Assembly: GCA_900556025.1 (NCBI GenBank)
Contig: USNG01000008.1
Span: 1 to 48,596, forward strand
Source of the DNA: an uncultured Mycoplasmatota bacterium
Lineage (GTDB): Bacteria > Bacillota_I > Bacilli_A > RF39 > UBA660
Direction of reading: 5' to 3'
Length of the DNA: 48,596 nucleotides
The notes below the pieces were generated by a model that ran no database searches, was not told where the DNA came from, and saw nothing but the letters and a program-made list of their open reading frames with translations. This document shows positions 28,139-37,765 of the stretch, piece by piece. Within the stretch, counting starts at the first letter, position 1. Each line of letters begins with the position of its first letter. Made by a program: the position numbers and the translations under genes.

Positions 28139-28748
28139 ACATTTCATCTTCTTTATTTAGACTAGTTATTCTCATTTTTAAAGAAATTAGTTTAATTAAT
28201 TTATAAATATCATAAGATAAAATAATTAATGCAGGTATTAGAATTGCTATTATATAGCCACCTTTTGAAGCTAAAAAGAATTGTATTTTTCCAAATTCAG
28301 GAAATTTTAATATAACTTTTCCAATTATATTTGAAGATATTACTTTATCTTGATCAGGTATTTTATTATTATCACCTTTTACTTCAAAAACTAAATCTGA
28401 ATTTTCATCTTTTTCTATATTTATAATTCTATGAGTAATTGGTGTTGTTCCAAAATATGGATTACTTGAATAAAACGTTATAATATCTTTTTCTTTTAAT
28501 TTAGAAGGTTCTGTTTTTTTAACTAATATAACATCATATACTTTTAATTCAGGTACCATGCTTTCACTAACAATTGTATATAATGAATAAGGAGGAGTTT
28601 CTCCTTTTTTATCTGCGATTTTAGTGCTTACAACATAAAGTATTAAGAATGAGGCTATTATCATTAAAAATATTATTAATGTAAAACTTATGCTTCTAGA
28701 CATAAATTTAAATATTTTTTTCCTTTTAATTATTCTATCTTCTTCCAT
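28137..28748 (-). CDS. SipW-type signal peptidase I
   Basis: A 203-residue protein with an N-terminal helix (about 22-40), catalytic serine in SESM (Ser63), VILVKK, the SipW-typical histidine in ITHRIIN (His106) in place of lysine, VKGDNNKIPDQD, and a C-terminal helix (about 168-190). Length and motifs match classic SipW, which releases TasA-type subunits. It is last in a four-gene operon, 8 bases after the 184-residue TasA-like gene. It is the second SipW in the window and differs strongly from the 382-residue one. Confidence 0.92.
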   Translation of the reverse strand: MEEDRIIKRKKIFKFMSRSISFTLIIFLMIIASFLILYVVSTKIADKKGETPPYSLYTIVSESMVPELKVYDVILVKKTEPSKLKEKDIITFYSSNPYFGTTPITHRIINIEKDENSDLVFEVKGDNNKIPDQDKVISSNIIGKVILKFPEFGKIQFFLASKGGYIIAILIPALIILSYDIYKLIKLISLKMRITSLNKEDEM

Positions 28749-28756
28749 AATGTCAC

Positions 28757-29311
28757 CTAGTTGTTATCAATCTTCAAATATATTTTAGCAACAAAAACTT
28801 TTCCGATATATTTTTGAATATCAGAATTATTTTTTATATTTAATGTTAGAGTATAGTATTGTTTATTGTTTGGTGTTATTGTTCCTGAACCTATTACTAG
28901 TGATTGAGTTGGAACTGACATATTAGTTTTATAGATTAATGAATTTGTTTTATCATTTGAGTCACTTGTTGATTCTAATGAATAAGTGAAATCTTCATCT
29001 ATATTGTTATTTAATGGTGTTTCTATATCAAATATTAATTTATATTTTCCAATTATGTCTTCACTATAGTTATTGACACTAAAATTATATTTATAAGTAA
29101 CTCCTGGTTTTAGATTTGATAATTCTATGTTTTCTTGATTAAAGTATTGCATAGACATTGTTATAGTATTAATAGTGACGTCTTTATTATCTTTTTTTAT
29201 TTCTTTTACATAATATGAGTAAGTGCAAGCTACAAGCATTATGAAAACGCCTAATAAAACTATTAGACTAAATAACAAATTAAATTTATTATCTTTCTTT
29301 TTTTCTTTCAT
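28757..29311 (-). CDS. small exported TasA-like protein of the second SipW module
   Basis: A 184-residue protein with an N-terminal signal/anchor (about 11-32, LIVLLGVFIMLVACTYSYYV) and a beta-sandwich domain (LSNLKPGVTYKYNFSVNNYS, SGTITPNNKQYYTLTLNIKN). The pattern of a short signal, a 'Pxxxxxx F.V.N' strand and a 'YTLTL' strand is that of TasA/camelysin-like and pseudopilin-like SipW substrates. The cysteine in VACTY is lipobox-like (LVAC), so a lipoprotein is an alternative. It lies between the 191-residue gene and sipW. Confidence 0.72.
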   Translation of the reverse strand: MKEKKKDNKFNLLFSLIVLLGVFIMLVACTYSYYVKEIKKDNKDVTINTITMSMQYFNQENIELSNLKPGVTYKYNFSVNNYSEDIIGKYKLIFDIETPLNNNIDEDFTYSLESTSDSNDKTNSLIYKTNMSVPTQSLVIGSGTITPNNKQYYTLTLNIKNNSDIQKYIGKVFVAKIYLKIDNN

Positions 29312-29346
29312 ACTTTACTCTTTCAATCAAAAAAGTGAACATATCA

Positions 29347-29922
29347 CTATTTAGTTTCTGCTGTTATTGGTAAAAGATCAACTGATAATTGTCCTTGAAA
29401 TGTTTTACCTTGAGCTGCATTTTGATCTAATCCAGATTCATTAAATGAAATAGTGTATTCATATGTATGAGTTTCATATCCATTTAATTCTCCTGTTCCT
29501 AATACTATTGTTTCTTCTGGAACAACTTGATTTTCAAAACTTACTAGTGTTCCATTGTTAGTATTTCCTGTTGATGTTAATGAATGAACAAATTGGTTAT
29601 CAGCAACTGGTGTTAAAGTATTTGATTTAACATTTAATTTAATAACATATTTTATTTTTTCTGTTGCTTCTACGTCTGTTTGAGATACAACAAATGTTTT
29701 TTTGAATGTTTTACCTGGTAAAAGATTAGTGGCGATTATTTCATCACCATCTTTAAATACAACTTTTCCTAATCTTGCAGTTGTCATAATCATTTTACTT
29801 GGATCTTCATCACTAGAAGTTCCAATACTAAACCATGCAAAAGTAGCTCCTACTACAGCTACTAGAAGTGTTGCTATTCCTACTATTGTTAAAAATATAG
29901 TTTGTCCTTTTGTATCATCCAT
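29347..29922 (-). CDS. small exported TasA-like protein of the second SipW module
   Basis: A 191-residue protein with N-terminal helix VGIATLLVAVVGATFAWFS (about 13-31), a signal style common in SipW substrates, and a beta domain (LLPGKTFKKTFVVSQTDV; GTGELNGYETHTYEYTISF). It shares the layout of the 184-residue neighbour. A strong GGAGGAATTATT precedes the ATG. It is probably a fibre or matrix subunit (inference). Confidence 0.75.
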   Translation of the reverse strand: MDDTKGQTIFLTIVGIATLLVAVVGATFAWFSIGTSSDEDPSKMIMTTARLGKVVFKDGDEIIATNLLPGKTFKKTFVVSQTDVEATEKIKYVIKLNVKSNTLTPVADNQFVHSLTSTGNTNNGTLVSFENQVVPEETIVLGTGELNGYETHTYEYTISFNESGLDQNAAQGKTFQGQLSVDLLPITAETK

Positions 29923-29986
29923 AATAATTCCTCCTTAGAGTATCTATCATAATAATGATAACAATATTAGGTTAAAAATTCAAGAG

Positions 29987-31543
29987 TTATTTGTTTTCAA
30001 TAAGAATGTATAATTCAGGATCTACTTCACTTAAATTAAGTTCATATTTGAATTTTGTTTGGGCTGGTATGCTTATTGTTTGTAATGTTTTATTGTTACT
30101 ATTTTCAAGTAAAATTACATCATCTTTTTTTAGTGTAAAGTTTGTATTCTTTTTGACATTTTTTAAAATAATATTTATATTTATTGATGTTTTTGATTCA
30201 TTAATAATATTGAAAGTTTTTGAGGTTTTATCGTTCATTAGTAGTGTTTGTTTATCTTTTAAATTAATATACACATTATCTACTTTATCTTTACAGTTTG
30301 TATCACAATTGTTTAATGTTTTAACATAACAATTTAAGTCACAAATATTGTCATTGTTTGTGTCACAATTATAATCACATATCTTATCATTATTTGTATC
30401 TATGTTTAAATCTGCTTTTGAGTCATTATTTGTATCCATATTTAAATCAGGTATTTGATCATTATTTATGTCACAGTTTATATCACAAATATTATCTTTA
30501 TTTAAATCTATATTCAAATCTTTTATACCATCTTTGTTAGTATCAATATTTATGTCTGGGATTAGATCATCATTAATATCACAATTTATATCACATATTC
30601 CATCACTATTTATATCTATATTAATATCTGGATGTCCATCATTATCTAAATCACAATTAAGTGTACAATTATTTTTGTTTGTTATAAGATTTTTATCTGC
30701 GATATTGTCTTGATTAGTATCTATATTAAAAGTTGGTTTTTTATTATAAAAATTTATATTTATATCCGGGATAGAATCTGAATTTAAGTCACAATTTAAA
30801 TCACAAATTTTATCATTATTTAAATCTATATTCAAGTCTACTATTTTATCTTTATTTTTGTCTATGTTTAAATCTGAAATTTCATCATCATTAATATCAC
30901 AATTAATGTCACAAATTTTATCATTATTTATATCTATATTGATATCAGGTCTATTATCTTTATCTAGATCACAATTTGAAATACATTTATCTTCAATGTA
31001 TTGATTTATTAAATTAGTTTGTGGTTCTTTACAGTTAACATCTATATTAAAAGTTGGAACTAAGTCGCCAAAATAATCTATGTTAACGTCTGGAATTAAA
31101 TCTCCATCAATATCGCAATTAACATCACATACTCTATCGTTATTTGTATCTACATTTGTATCTGCGATTGTATCAATATTTAAATCTATATTTAAGTCAG
31201 CTCTTAAGTCATTATCAACATCTATATTTAAATCGACTATTAAGTCACCATCTAAATCTATATTTACATCTGGGATGTTATCACCATTATTATCACAATT
31301 TATATCACATATTCCATCTGAATCTATATCATTATTAATTAAATTAAAGTCTGGAATTAAATCATTATTAGTATCTATATTGAAAGTTACAACATTATTA
31401 TACTTTATGTTTATTGGTAAAGTTTTTTCTTCCTTACTGTAACTAAATCCTATTAAACTAAATATTGTTATAAAGCAAAACAAGATAGACATTATTACTA
31501 TCTTTTTATCAAATAAAATGTTCTTTAATGATATATCTTTCAC
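29987..31543 (-). CDS. secreted Asp/Asn 12-residue repeat protein, calcium-loop-like
   Basis: A 518-residue protein starting at GTG 31543. It has one N-terminal helix (about 15-30), then about 27 units of a 12-residue motif N-[IC]-D-x-N-x-D-x-I-x-D-[LI] (about 50-400), and a C-terminal beta domain (INESKTSININIILKNV). Spaced Asp/Asn at positions 3, 5, 7 and 11 resemble the DxDxDG calcium loops of thrombospondin type 3 and dockerin repeats, but the exact unit is not one I recognise. Cysteines occur in alternating units (ICDINCD), suggesting a disulfide ladder. The units fall into three larger blocks beginning near F-NID. It is first in the operon with two TasA-like genes and sipW. Confidence 0.75.
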   Translation of the reverse strand: MKDISLKNILFDKKIVIMSILFCFITIFSLIGFSYSKEEKTLPINIKYNNVVTFNIDTNNDLIPDFNLINNDIDSDGICDINCDNNGDNIPDVNIDLDGDLIVDLNIDVDNDLRADLNIDLNIDTIADTNVDTNNDRVCDVNCDIDGDLIPDVNIDYFGDLVPTFNIDVNCKEPQTNLINQYIEDKCISNCDLDKDNRPDINIDINNDKICDINCDINDDEISDLNIDKNKDKIVDLNIDLNNDKICDLNCDLNSDSIPDININFYNKKPTFNIDTNQDNIADKNLITNKNNCTLNCDLDNDGHPDINIDINSDGICDINCDINDDLIPDINIDTNKDGIKDLNIDLNKDNICDINCDINNDQIPDLNMDTNNDSKADLNIDTNNDKICDYNCDTNNDNICDLNCYVKTLNNCDTNCKDKVDNVYINLKDKQTLLMNDKTSKTFNIINESKTSININIILKNVKKNTNFTLKKDDVILLENSNNKTLQTISIPAQTKFKYELNLSEVDPELYILIENK

Positions 31544-31560
31544 TAGGAATCCTCCTAGTA
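31543..31560 (-). promoter_or_regulatory. hairpin covering the ribosome site and GTG start of the Asp-repeat gene
   Basis: A perfect 7-bp stem ACTAGGA/TCCTAGT with a GGAT loop encloses AGGAGG and reaches into the GTG start. An extended -10 (TGTTAAAAT, hexamer 31568-31563) lies just upstream; if it is the promoter, the transcript would begin inside the hairpin, so a regulatory role is uncertain. Confidence 0.4.
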
Positions 31561-31581
31561 TAATTTTAACATAAATTATTA

Positions 31582-32778
31582 TTATTTTGTAATTGTTATT
31601 ACAGGTTTTACATTTAACTTATTATTTAAGTCTTCTAAAATATAAAATTCATAATTATTTTGTACTACTGAACCATAATTTTTAGTAAAAGAATTTATTG
31701 TCCAATAGTTTCCATTTAATGTTTCTATATTTTTTGAATTAGAAACGATATTATTAAATTCATAGTAGGAAATTAATCTTATTTTACTAGGTGTATAGTT
31801 TGTACATACCCAATTATTATCATTTATTATTTCTTTTGTATTTCCCCCACAGCTTTCTCCTTCACAATTATAAAGTTCATATTCATTGCAAATATATTTA
31901 GTTATTAATCTATTTTTTAAACTATCACTAAGTGTATCAATATAAATATTATTTAAATAATAATTTATGTATGAATTACTCCATTTAAATTCTTTTATTT
32001 CATTTTGAGCATAAAAACAATATTCACTATTTTCACTTGTACAATGATAAAGGTTATCTTTAATAGGTAAATATTTCATTAAAGTAATATCTTTTTCATT
32101 AGTATCTATTACTACCCACTCTATATTATCTAAAATAATAGTTGATCCATTACAATATAAAACATTTGAATCATATTGTGCTTTTCTAGTGTTTAAACAT
32201 TCGATGTTAAATTGAATTGCATCACTTAATACACCATCTTCACTTTTAAACCATATATAGTGAGTTCCTTCTTTATAATAATTTAATATAAAATTATCAC
32301 TATATTCTTTTTTGATCCATTCACCTTTAAAATCATCTTTGTTAGATATTTTATATTCTAAATTTTTTGTATTAGAAATGAATGATATTTGATTATTATT
32401 TTTTGCTACTTTTATATCTAATTTATTAAAAGAATTACAGCTATCATTTTTTGATGTTATATTGCCTTCTAAATTTTTATAACTACACTTATTATTATAA
32501 TTAATATAAAATTCTACATTACCATACTTATCAATATGAATATTTCCATTTCCACTTAGATATTTTTTATCTTGAACTAATGAATTATTTTCAGTTAAAA
32601 TATATCCTTCTTTATATTGATAATTACCTTCCTTTAAAGTATATAAAAATTCTAATAAATCTTTTGTCTTATTAGTATCTAAAATATTTGAATATTTGTT
32701 TATAAAAAGCAAAACTATAATAAATAAACTAATTATAAATAATAAAATAACTATAAAATATTTGTTTCTTTTTTTCAT
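31582..32778 (-). CDS. secreted protein with DUF6273-like C-terminal domain
   Basis: A 398-residue protein with an N-terminal helix (about 8-26), a middle region rich in Asn/Ser/Lys, and a C-terminal domain (about 205-396) with the order typical of DUF6273: IEWVVIDTNEKDITLM, FKWSNSYINYYLNN, SKIRLISYYEF, YWTINSF and a final VKPVITI. DUF6273 domains are common in secreted proteins of gut Bacillota and have no known reaction. It is transcribed away from essC, and no ribosome site is seen before the ATG, with a TATAAT so close that the message may be nearly leaderless. Confidence 0.75.
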   Translation of the reverse strand: MKKRNKYFIVILLFIISLFIIVLLFINKYSNILDTNKTKDLLEFLYTLKEGNYQYKEGYILTENNSLVQDKKYLSGNGNIHIDKYGNVEFYINYNNKCSYKNLEGNITSKNDSCNSFNKLDIKVAKNNNQISFISNTKNLEYKISNKDDFKGEWIKKEYSDNFILNYYKEGTHYIWFKSEDGVLSDAIQFNIECLNTRKAQYDSNVLYCNGSTIILDNIEWVVIDTNEKDITLMKYLPIKDNLYHCTSENSEYCFYAQNEIKEFKWSNSYINYYLNNIYIDTLSDSLKNRLITKYICNEYELYNCEGESCGGNTKEIINDNNWVCTNYTPSKIRLISYYEFNNIVSNSKNIETLNGNYWTINSFTKNYGSVVQNNYEFYILEDLNNKLNVKPVITITK

Positions 32779-32785
32779 GAGTATT

Positions 32786-32794
32786 ATTATAACA
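32786..32794 (-). promoter_or_regulatory. extended -10 directly upstream of the DUF6273-like gene
   Basis: TGTTATAAT on the minus strand (hexamer 32791-32786) ends only 7 bases before the ATG at 32778; the -35 is poor. Confidence 0.4.
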
Positions 32795-32822
32795 AAAATA
32801 TACTAAATATGTGCTATATTAA

Positions 32823-32851
32823 TTGAAGAAATTGATAATTAATGTTATAAT
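32823..32851 (+). promoter_or_regulatory. promoter of the type VII secretion genes essC-yukD
   Basis: TTGAAG (32823-32828), a 17-base spacer, then extended -10 TGTTATAAT (hexamer 32846-32851). The predicted start near 32858 leaves a 22-base leader with AGGAG 8 bases before ATG 32880. This shows that the in-frame TTG at 32823 is part of the -35 and not a start codon. Confidence 0.75.
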
Positions 32852-32879
32852 TTTAACATATATAATAGGAGTTGATGAC

Positions 32880-35800
32880 ATGAAATTATATTTGGCTGAT
32901 GAAGAAAAATTAAATGTATATAATTTACCAGAAAAAGTAGCTGAAAGTTTCTTATTTTCTTATATTCCATCACTAACAAATATAGAGGTATTTTTAAATA
33001 TATATTCTAATGAAGGAAAATGGTATTTTAAAAATGATGATTCTATTAAATGTACTAGTGGTAAAGATAATATTGCTTTTGAAAATTATAGATGCTACAA
33101 TTTAAAAATAATTGGTTCTAATTATGATTATTATATGTTTACTTATCCTATTAATGATACTTTTAATGAGTTTGTAATTAATGATAATATTGAAGAAATA
33201 AAAATTGGTAATAGTTCTGAAAGTGATATTATTTTTGGAAGTTTGGCTAATTCAACTGAATGTACTATTACTAAAGAAAAAGGTTTATATTATATAAATC
33301 AGCCTAATGAAAAAGGTGTAACTTATGTAAATAGAAGAAGAATTACTTCTAAAACTATATTAAGTGTTGGAGATATAATTTTTATAAAGAATGTAAAAAT
33401 TATATGGATGAAAACATTTATAAGAATTTATTCTTCTATTGAAAATATATCTTTAAGTCCAAAGTTAAACAATTATAAAGAAAAAAATAAAATAAGTAAT
33501 AAACAATTTTTAGATTATGACTGTGGAGAGAATGATGTTCCTCTTTATAAAGATGATAATTATTTCTTTCATAAACCTAGACTTACTTTTACTTATGAAG
33601 AAGAAGATATTGTTATAGATCCACCACCTGGTAAATTTGTTAATGAAGAAGTTCCATTTATATTTACTATTGGTGCTAGTGGAACAATGTTTGTAATGTC
33701 ATTGATAAGTATATTTAATGCTATTAAGAGGTATGATGCTAATGTTGGATTAAATTCTGATGTTATTATTCCTATAGTGCAAGCTGTTGTTATGCTTACA
33801 TGTTCAGTATTACTTCCTAAAATATTAAGTATTTATCAAAAAAAATATAGAGAAAAGAAAGAAAAACTTCGTCAAGAAAAATATACAAAATATTTAGAAG
33901 AAAAACAAGCTGAAATATCTAAAGCAATTAAATATCAATCACAAACTATATATGATACATATTTATCTAGTTTTCAATGTTATGAGATTGCAATTGGAGA
34001 AAAAGCAAGACTTTGGGAAAGAGAAATTTCTGATAAAGATTTCTTAACTATTAGAACTGGTCTTGGAAATAAACCTGCTTCTCTTAATATAAGTGCTCCT
34101 GAAGAAAGATTTGAACTTGATAGAGATAACTTAATTCAAAAAGCTATTGATATTAAAAATAATTCAAATAAATTATTAAATGTTCCTATTACATTTTCTT
34201 TATTAGACAATAGAATTTCTTCTATAATATGTAATACATCATTTAAAGATGAATTTATCGAAGGAATTATATTACAATTAGTTACTATGCATAGTCCAAT
34301 AGATTTAAAAATAGTTTTATTAACTAATAAAGAAAACGAATATAAATGGAATGCTGTTAAATTAATGCCTCATTTATTTAGTGAAGATAAAACTCAAAGA
34401 TATTTTGCTACTAATGAAGATGAAGCAAAAGAAATATTTAAAAGTTTAGAAGAAGTATATAATGAAAGAAATGCTAATATAAAAGCACAAACTGATGAAA
34501 ATAAAGAAACTAATCAAGAAAATCCATATCTTGATTATAAACCATACTATATAATTATTACTGACGATTTTGGCAGATATAAAAATCTTGCTTTCTTAGA
34601 TGAAGTTATTGAAGCAAAATTGAATTTAGGTTTTTCGTTTTTAATGGTTGATAAGTCGTTAAAACATTTACCTAATACATGTAATAAATATATTTATGTT
34701 GTTGATAAAGTTAGTTGTATATTTGAAAAAGAATACACTTCTCAAAATCAATTAAACTTTAATGTTGAATATTGTAATGGTTTAGATATGTATAGAGCTG
34801 CTAGAGAACTATCAAATATACCAATTCAATCTGCAGAAGCCAGTGCTAATCTTCCATCTTCAATATCATTCTTAGAAATGTATAATGTTGGTAATATTGA
34901 ACAGCTTGGTATTCTTAATAGATGGAAATCAAGTGATCCTATAACTACACTTAGTTGTCCTATTGGAGTTCATTCTTCTGGTGACTTATTTAAATTAGAT
35001 TTACATGAGAAGTATCATGGACCTCATGGTTTAATAGCTGGTTCTACTGGTAGTGGTAAATCTGAATTTATAATTACTTATATATTATCAATGGCTGTTA
35101 ATTATCATCCTGATGAAGTTCAATTTGTTCTTATTGACTATAAAGGTGGTGGACTTGCTGGTGCTTTTGAAAATAGAGAAAAAGGTATTAGTATTCCTCA
35201 CTTAGCTGGTACTATTACTAACTTAGATGTTAGTGAAATGAATAGAACTCTTGTGTCAATAAATAGTGAGCTTAAAAGAAGACAAAAGAAATTTAATGAA
35301 GCAAGAGATGCTTTAGGTGAAAGTACAATAGATATATATAAATATCAAAAATACTATAGAGAGGGATTGCTTAAAGAACCTATTCCTCACCTATTAATAA
35401 TATCTGATGAGTTTGCAGAATTAAAAAGTCAACAACCTGATTTTATGGATGAACTTATTAGTACAGCACGTATTGGACGTTCTTTAGGTGTTCACTTAAT
35501 ACTTGCCACTCAAAAACCAAGTGGTGTTGTTAATGATCAAATTTGGTCTAATGCAAAATTTAAAGTTTGTTTAAAAGTTCAAACTAAAGCAGATAGTAAT
35601 GAAATGTTAAAAAGACCTGATGCAGCATCTATTAAAGAAGCTGGACGTTTCTATTTACAAGTTGGTTATGATGAATTATTTGAATTAGGACAATCAGCTT
35701 GGAGTGGTGCTAAATATATTGAAAGTGAAAAAGTTGTTAAGAAAGTTGATGATTCCATTAACTTTATAAATAATGTTGGTGAATCAATTAAATCTATTAA

Positions 35801-37487
35801 CAATATTAATGTTAATAAAACTACTAGTGTTGATAAAGGTGAACAAGTTACTAACATAGTTAATTATCTATGTAAACTTGGAAAAGAAAATAATATTCAA
35901 ACTAAAAAATTATGGTTAGATAGCATACCTGAAAAAATATATATATCTAATTTAATAAAAAAATATAATTATAAACCTACTCCTTATGTTTTAGATCCAA
36001 TTATTGGTGAATATGATAATCCAGTAGAACAAAAACAAGGTTTATTAACTGTTGATATTTCTAAAAAAGGAAATCTATTACTATTTGGAATGCCTGGAAG
36101 TGGAAAAGAAAATCTATTAAGCACATTAATTGTTTCATTGTGTACTAATCATACTACGGATGAGTTATATACTTATATTATAGATTATGGAAGTGAAACA
36201 TTAAGAAAATTTAGCAAATTTCCTCAAGTTGGAGATGTGGTATTATCTGATGATAATGAAAAATTAATTAATTTGACTTCTATGTTATTTGCTGAACTTG
36301 AAAAAAGAAAAGAAATGTTAGCTGATTATTCTGGAAGTTATGAATTATATAATAAAAGTAATAAAAAGAAATTACCTAATATATTGTGTATAATTAATGG
36401 GTATGAAAACTTTTGTGAACAACAAGTTAATTTATCTGAAAAGTATACTACATTATATAAAGATGGACCTAAATTTGGAATGTACTTTATATTATCAAGT
36501 TCACTTACAACTGGTATTAGACTAAAAATACAACAATTATTTGCTAATAAAATATCACTTAAATTAAATGATCCTACAGAATATAGATATTTATTAGGTG
36601 CTCCTAAAGGATTGATTCCTGCTAAATATTTTGGAAGAGGAATTGCTTGTTTAGAAAATGGTTCTTATGAATTTCAAACTGCTTATATAAGTGATAGCGA
36701 TAATATTAATTTAATTGTAAAAAGTGTTAGTGATGAATTATCAAGTCAACTTAAGAATAAAGCTCCAAGAATACCTATATTACCTAAATTTGTTACACCT
36801 GATTATATAGCTGATAAAAATTATACTTTAGCAAATGTACCTGTAGGTATGGGCAAATCAAGTTTAAGTATTTGTAATTATGATTTTAAAGCTAAAAACT
36901 TTAATGTAGTATTAGCTACATCTATTAAAAAACATATTAATTTTATTTATGGTTTAGCTGAAATGATCAATAAAATTCCAATGACTAAACTTAGAATAAT
37001 AGATGCATTAAAAATATATAATAATCCTAATCAAGATATAGATGTATTTAATGATGACTTTAATACACTTGCTAAACAAATTAAGATTGAAACTAATAAT
37101 GATGGTAAAAAGCCTAAACATAATGTATTTTTCATTATTGGACTGGATGAATTTAGAAGTAAATTAGACAAGGAAAGCTTAAATATTTTAGATAATTTAC
37201 TTGCTGAGTCTAAAAAGTATACTGGTAATACATTTATAATAATGGATAGTTATACATCATTTAGATCTCTTGAAACTACTTCATGGTTAAGAGATATATT
37301 TGATGGAACTAATGGTATTTGGTTAGGTGGTAATGCTAGTACACAAGTTGTTATTAGAATGCCAGAATTAAATTTAAATGAGAAAAAAATATCATTCCCA
37401 CAAATCGGATATGTTGTTAATGATTTATCTCATACAATTATAAAATATATTGTTGATAAGGAGTGTAATACAGAAGATGAAGAATAA
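32880..37487 (+). CDS. essC: type VIIb secretion FtsK/SpoIIIE ATPase EssC
   Basis: A 1535-residue motor ATPase that drives export of WXG100 proteins through the membrane. N-terminal tandem FHA-like domains (about 1-200; IKIGNSSESDIIF) are followed by two membrane helices (about 260-285 and 300-322), a basic linker, and FtsK/SpoIIIE domains. The first has Walker A GSTGSGKS (about residue 720) and LIDYKGGGLAGAF; the second has GMPGSGKE (about 1070), where the usual Ser/Thr is Glu; the third has a reduced loop (PVGMGKSS, about 1320). The order and length match EssC/YukBA. ATG 32880 has a fitting AGGAG and promoter. The yukD-like gene overlaps its end. EssA, EssB and EsaA homologues are not seen nearby. 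Confidence 0.93.
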   Translation: MKLYLADEEKLNVYNLPEKVAESFLFSYIPSLTNIEVFLNIYSNEGKWYFKNDDSIKCTSGKDNIAFENYRCYNLKIIGSNYDYYMFTYPINDTFNEFVINDNIEEIKIGNSSESDIIFGSLANSTECTITKEKGLYYINQPNEKGVTYVNRRRITSKTILSVGDIIFIKNVKIIWMKTFIRIYSSIENISLSPKLNNYKEKNKISNKQFLDYDCGENDVPLYKDDNYFFHKPRLTFTYEEEDIVIDPPPGKFVNEEVPFIFTIGASGTMFVMSLISIFNAIKRYDANVGLNSDVIIPIVQAVVMLTCSVLLPKILSIYQKKYREKKEKLRQEKYTKYLEEKQAEISKAIKYQSQTIYDTYLSSFQCYEIAIGEKARLWEREISDKDFLTIRTGLGNKPASLNISAPEERFELDRDNLIQKAIDIKNNSNKLLNVPITFSLLDNRISSIICNTSFKDEFIEGIILQLVTMHSPIDLKIVLLTNKENEYKWNAVKLMPHLFSEDKTQRYFATNEDEAKEIFKSLEEVYNERNANIKAQTDENKETNQENPYLDYKPYYIIITDDFGRYKNLAFLDEVIEAKLNLGFSFLMVDKSLKHLPNTCNKYIYVVDKVSCIFEKEYTSQNQLNFNVEYCNGLDMYRAARELSNIPIQSAEASANLPSSISFLEMYNVGNIEQLGILNRWKSSDPITTLSCPIGVHSSGDLFKLDLHEKYHGPHGLIAGSTGSGKSEFIITYILSMAVNYHPDEVQFVLIDYKGGGLAGAFENREKGISIPHLAGTITNLDVSEMNRTLVSINSELKRRQKKFNEARDALGESTIDIYKYQKYYREGLLKEPIPHLLIISDEFAELKSQQPDFMDELISTARIGRSLGVHLILATQKPSGVVNDQIWSNAKFKVCLKVQTKADSNEMLKRPDAASIKEAGRFYLQVGYDELFELGQSAWSGAKYIESEKVVKKVDDSINFINNVGESIKSINNINVNKTTSVDKGEQVTNIVNYLCKLGKENNIQTKKLWLDSIPEKIYISNLIKKYNYKPTPYVLDPIIGEYDNPVEQKQGLLTVDISKKGNLLLFGMPGSGKENLLSTLIVSLCTNHTTDELYTYIIDYGSETLRKFSKFPQVGDVVLSDDNEKLINLTSMLFAELEKRKEMLADYSGSYELYNKSNKKKLPNILCIINGYENFCEQQVNLSEKYTTLYKDGPKFGMYFILSSSLTTGIRLKIQQLFANKISLKLNDPTEYRYLLGAPKGLIPAKYFGRGIACLENGSYEFQTAYISDSDNINLIVKSVSDELSSQLKNKAPRIPILPKFVTPDYIADKNYTLANVPVGMGKSSLSICNYDFKAKNFNVVLATSIKKHINFIYGLAEMINKIPMTKLRIIDALKIYNNPNQDIDVFNDDFNTLAKQIKIETNNDGKKPKHNVFFIIGLDEFRSKLDKESLNILDNLLAESKKYTGNTFIIMDSYTSFRSLETTSWLRDIFDGTNGIWLGGNASTQVVIRMPELNLNEKKISFPQIGYVVNDLSHTIIKYIVDKECNTEDEE

Positions 37488-37731
37488 AATATTAGTTGAA
37501 ATTGATATACCACATTTAGATGAAAAATATAATATATATTTACCTTTAAATAAAAATGTTGCTGATATATTGACATTATTATCTAAAGCTTTAAAAGATG
37601 TTAATTTATTATATAAATTGGATTTTGATAACTGTCAACTATATAATAGTGATACTGGTATTATATATCCAGGAAATACAATTATTAGAGAATCAAATAT
37701 TAGAAATGGTTCTAAACTTATAATTATGTAA
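37477..37731 (+). CDS. YukD-like ubiquitin-fold protein of type VII secretion
   Basis: An 84-residue protein starting at ATG 37477, which overlaps the essC stop by 11 bases and has AAGGAG upstream; an in-frame TTG at 37450 is less likely. The pattern (ILVEIDIP, YNIYLPLNKNVADILTLLSKAL, IRNGSKLIIM) fits the ubiquitin-like YukD/EsaB family, which accompanies EssC in type VIIb systems and acts in the cytoplasm as a regulator or cofactor. Confidence 0.85.
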   Translation: MKNKILVEIDIPHLDEKYNIYLPLNKNVADILTLLSKALKDVNLLYKLDFDNCQLYNSDTGIIYPGNTIIRESNIRNGSKLIIM

Positions 37732-37736
37732 AAAAG

Positions 37737-37758
37737 AACATGAAAATGTTTTTTTTTA
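37737..37758 (+). terminator. terminator of essC-yukD
   Basis: The stem AACAT/ATGTT with a GAAA loop followed by a run of T, 6 bases after the stop. Confidence 0.65.
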
Positions 37759-37765
37759 TGCAAAT

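Noticed and set aside
30358..31442. Short periodic DNA repeats with open frames on the plus strand
   Set aside because: They mirror the 12-residue Asp/Asn repeats on the minus strand; no independent array or gene.
32823..32879. Extended N terminus of EssC from TTG 32,823
   Set aside because: The TTG is inside a -35 hexamer and the segment contains the -10; ATG 32,880 has a proper ribosome site.
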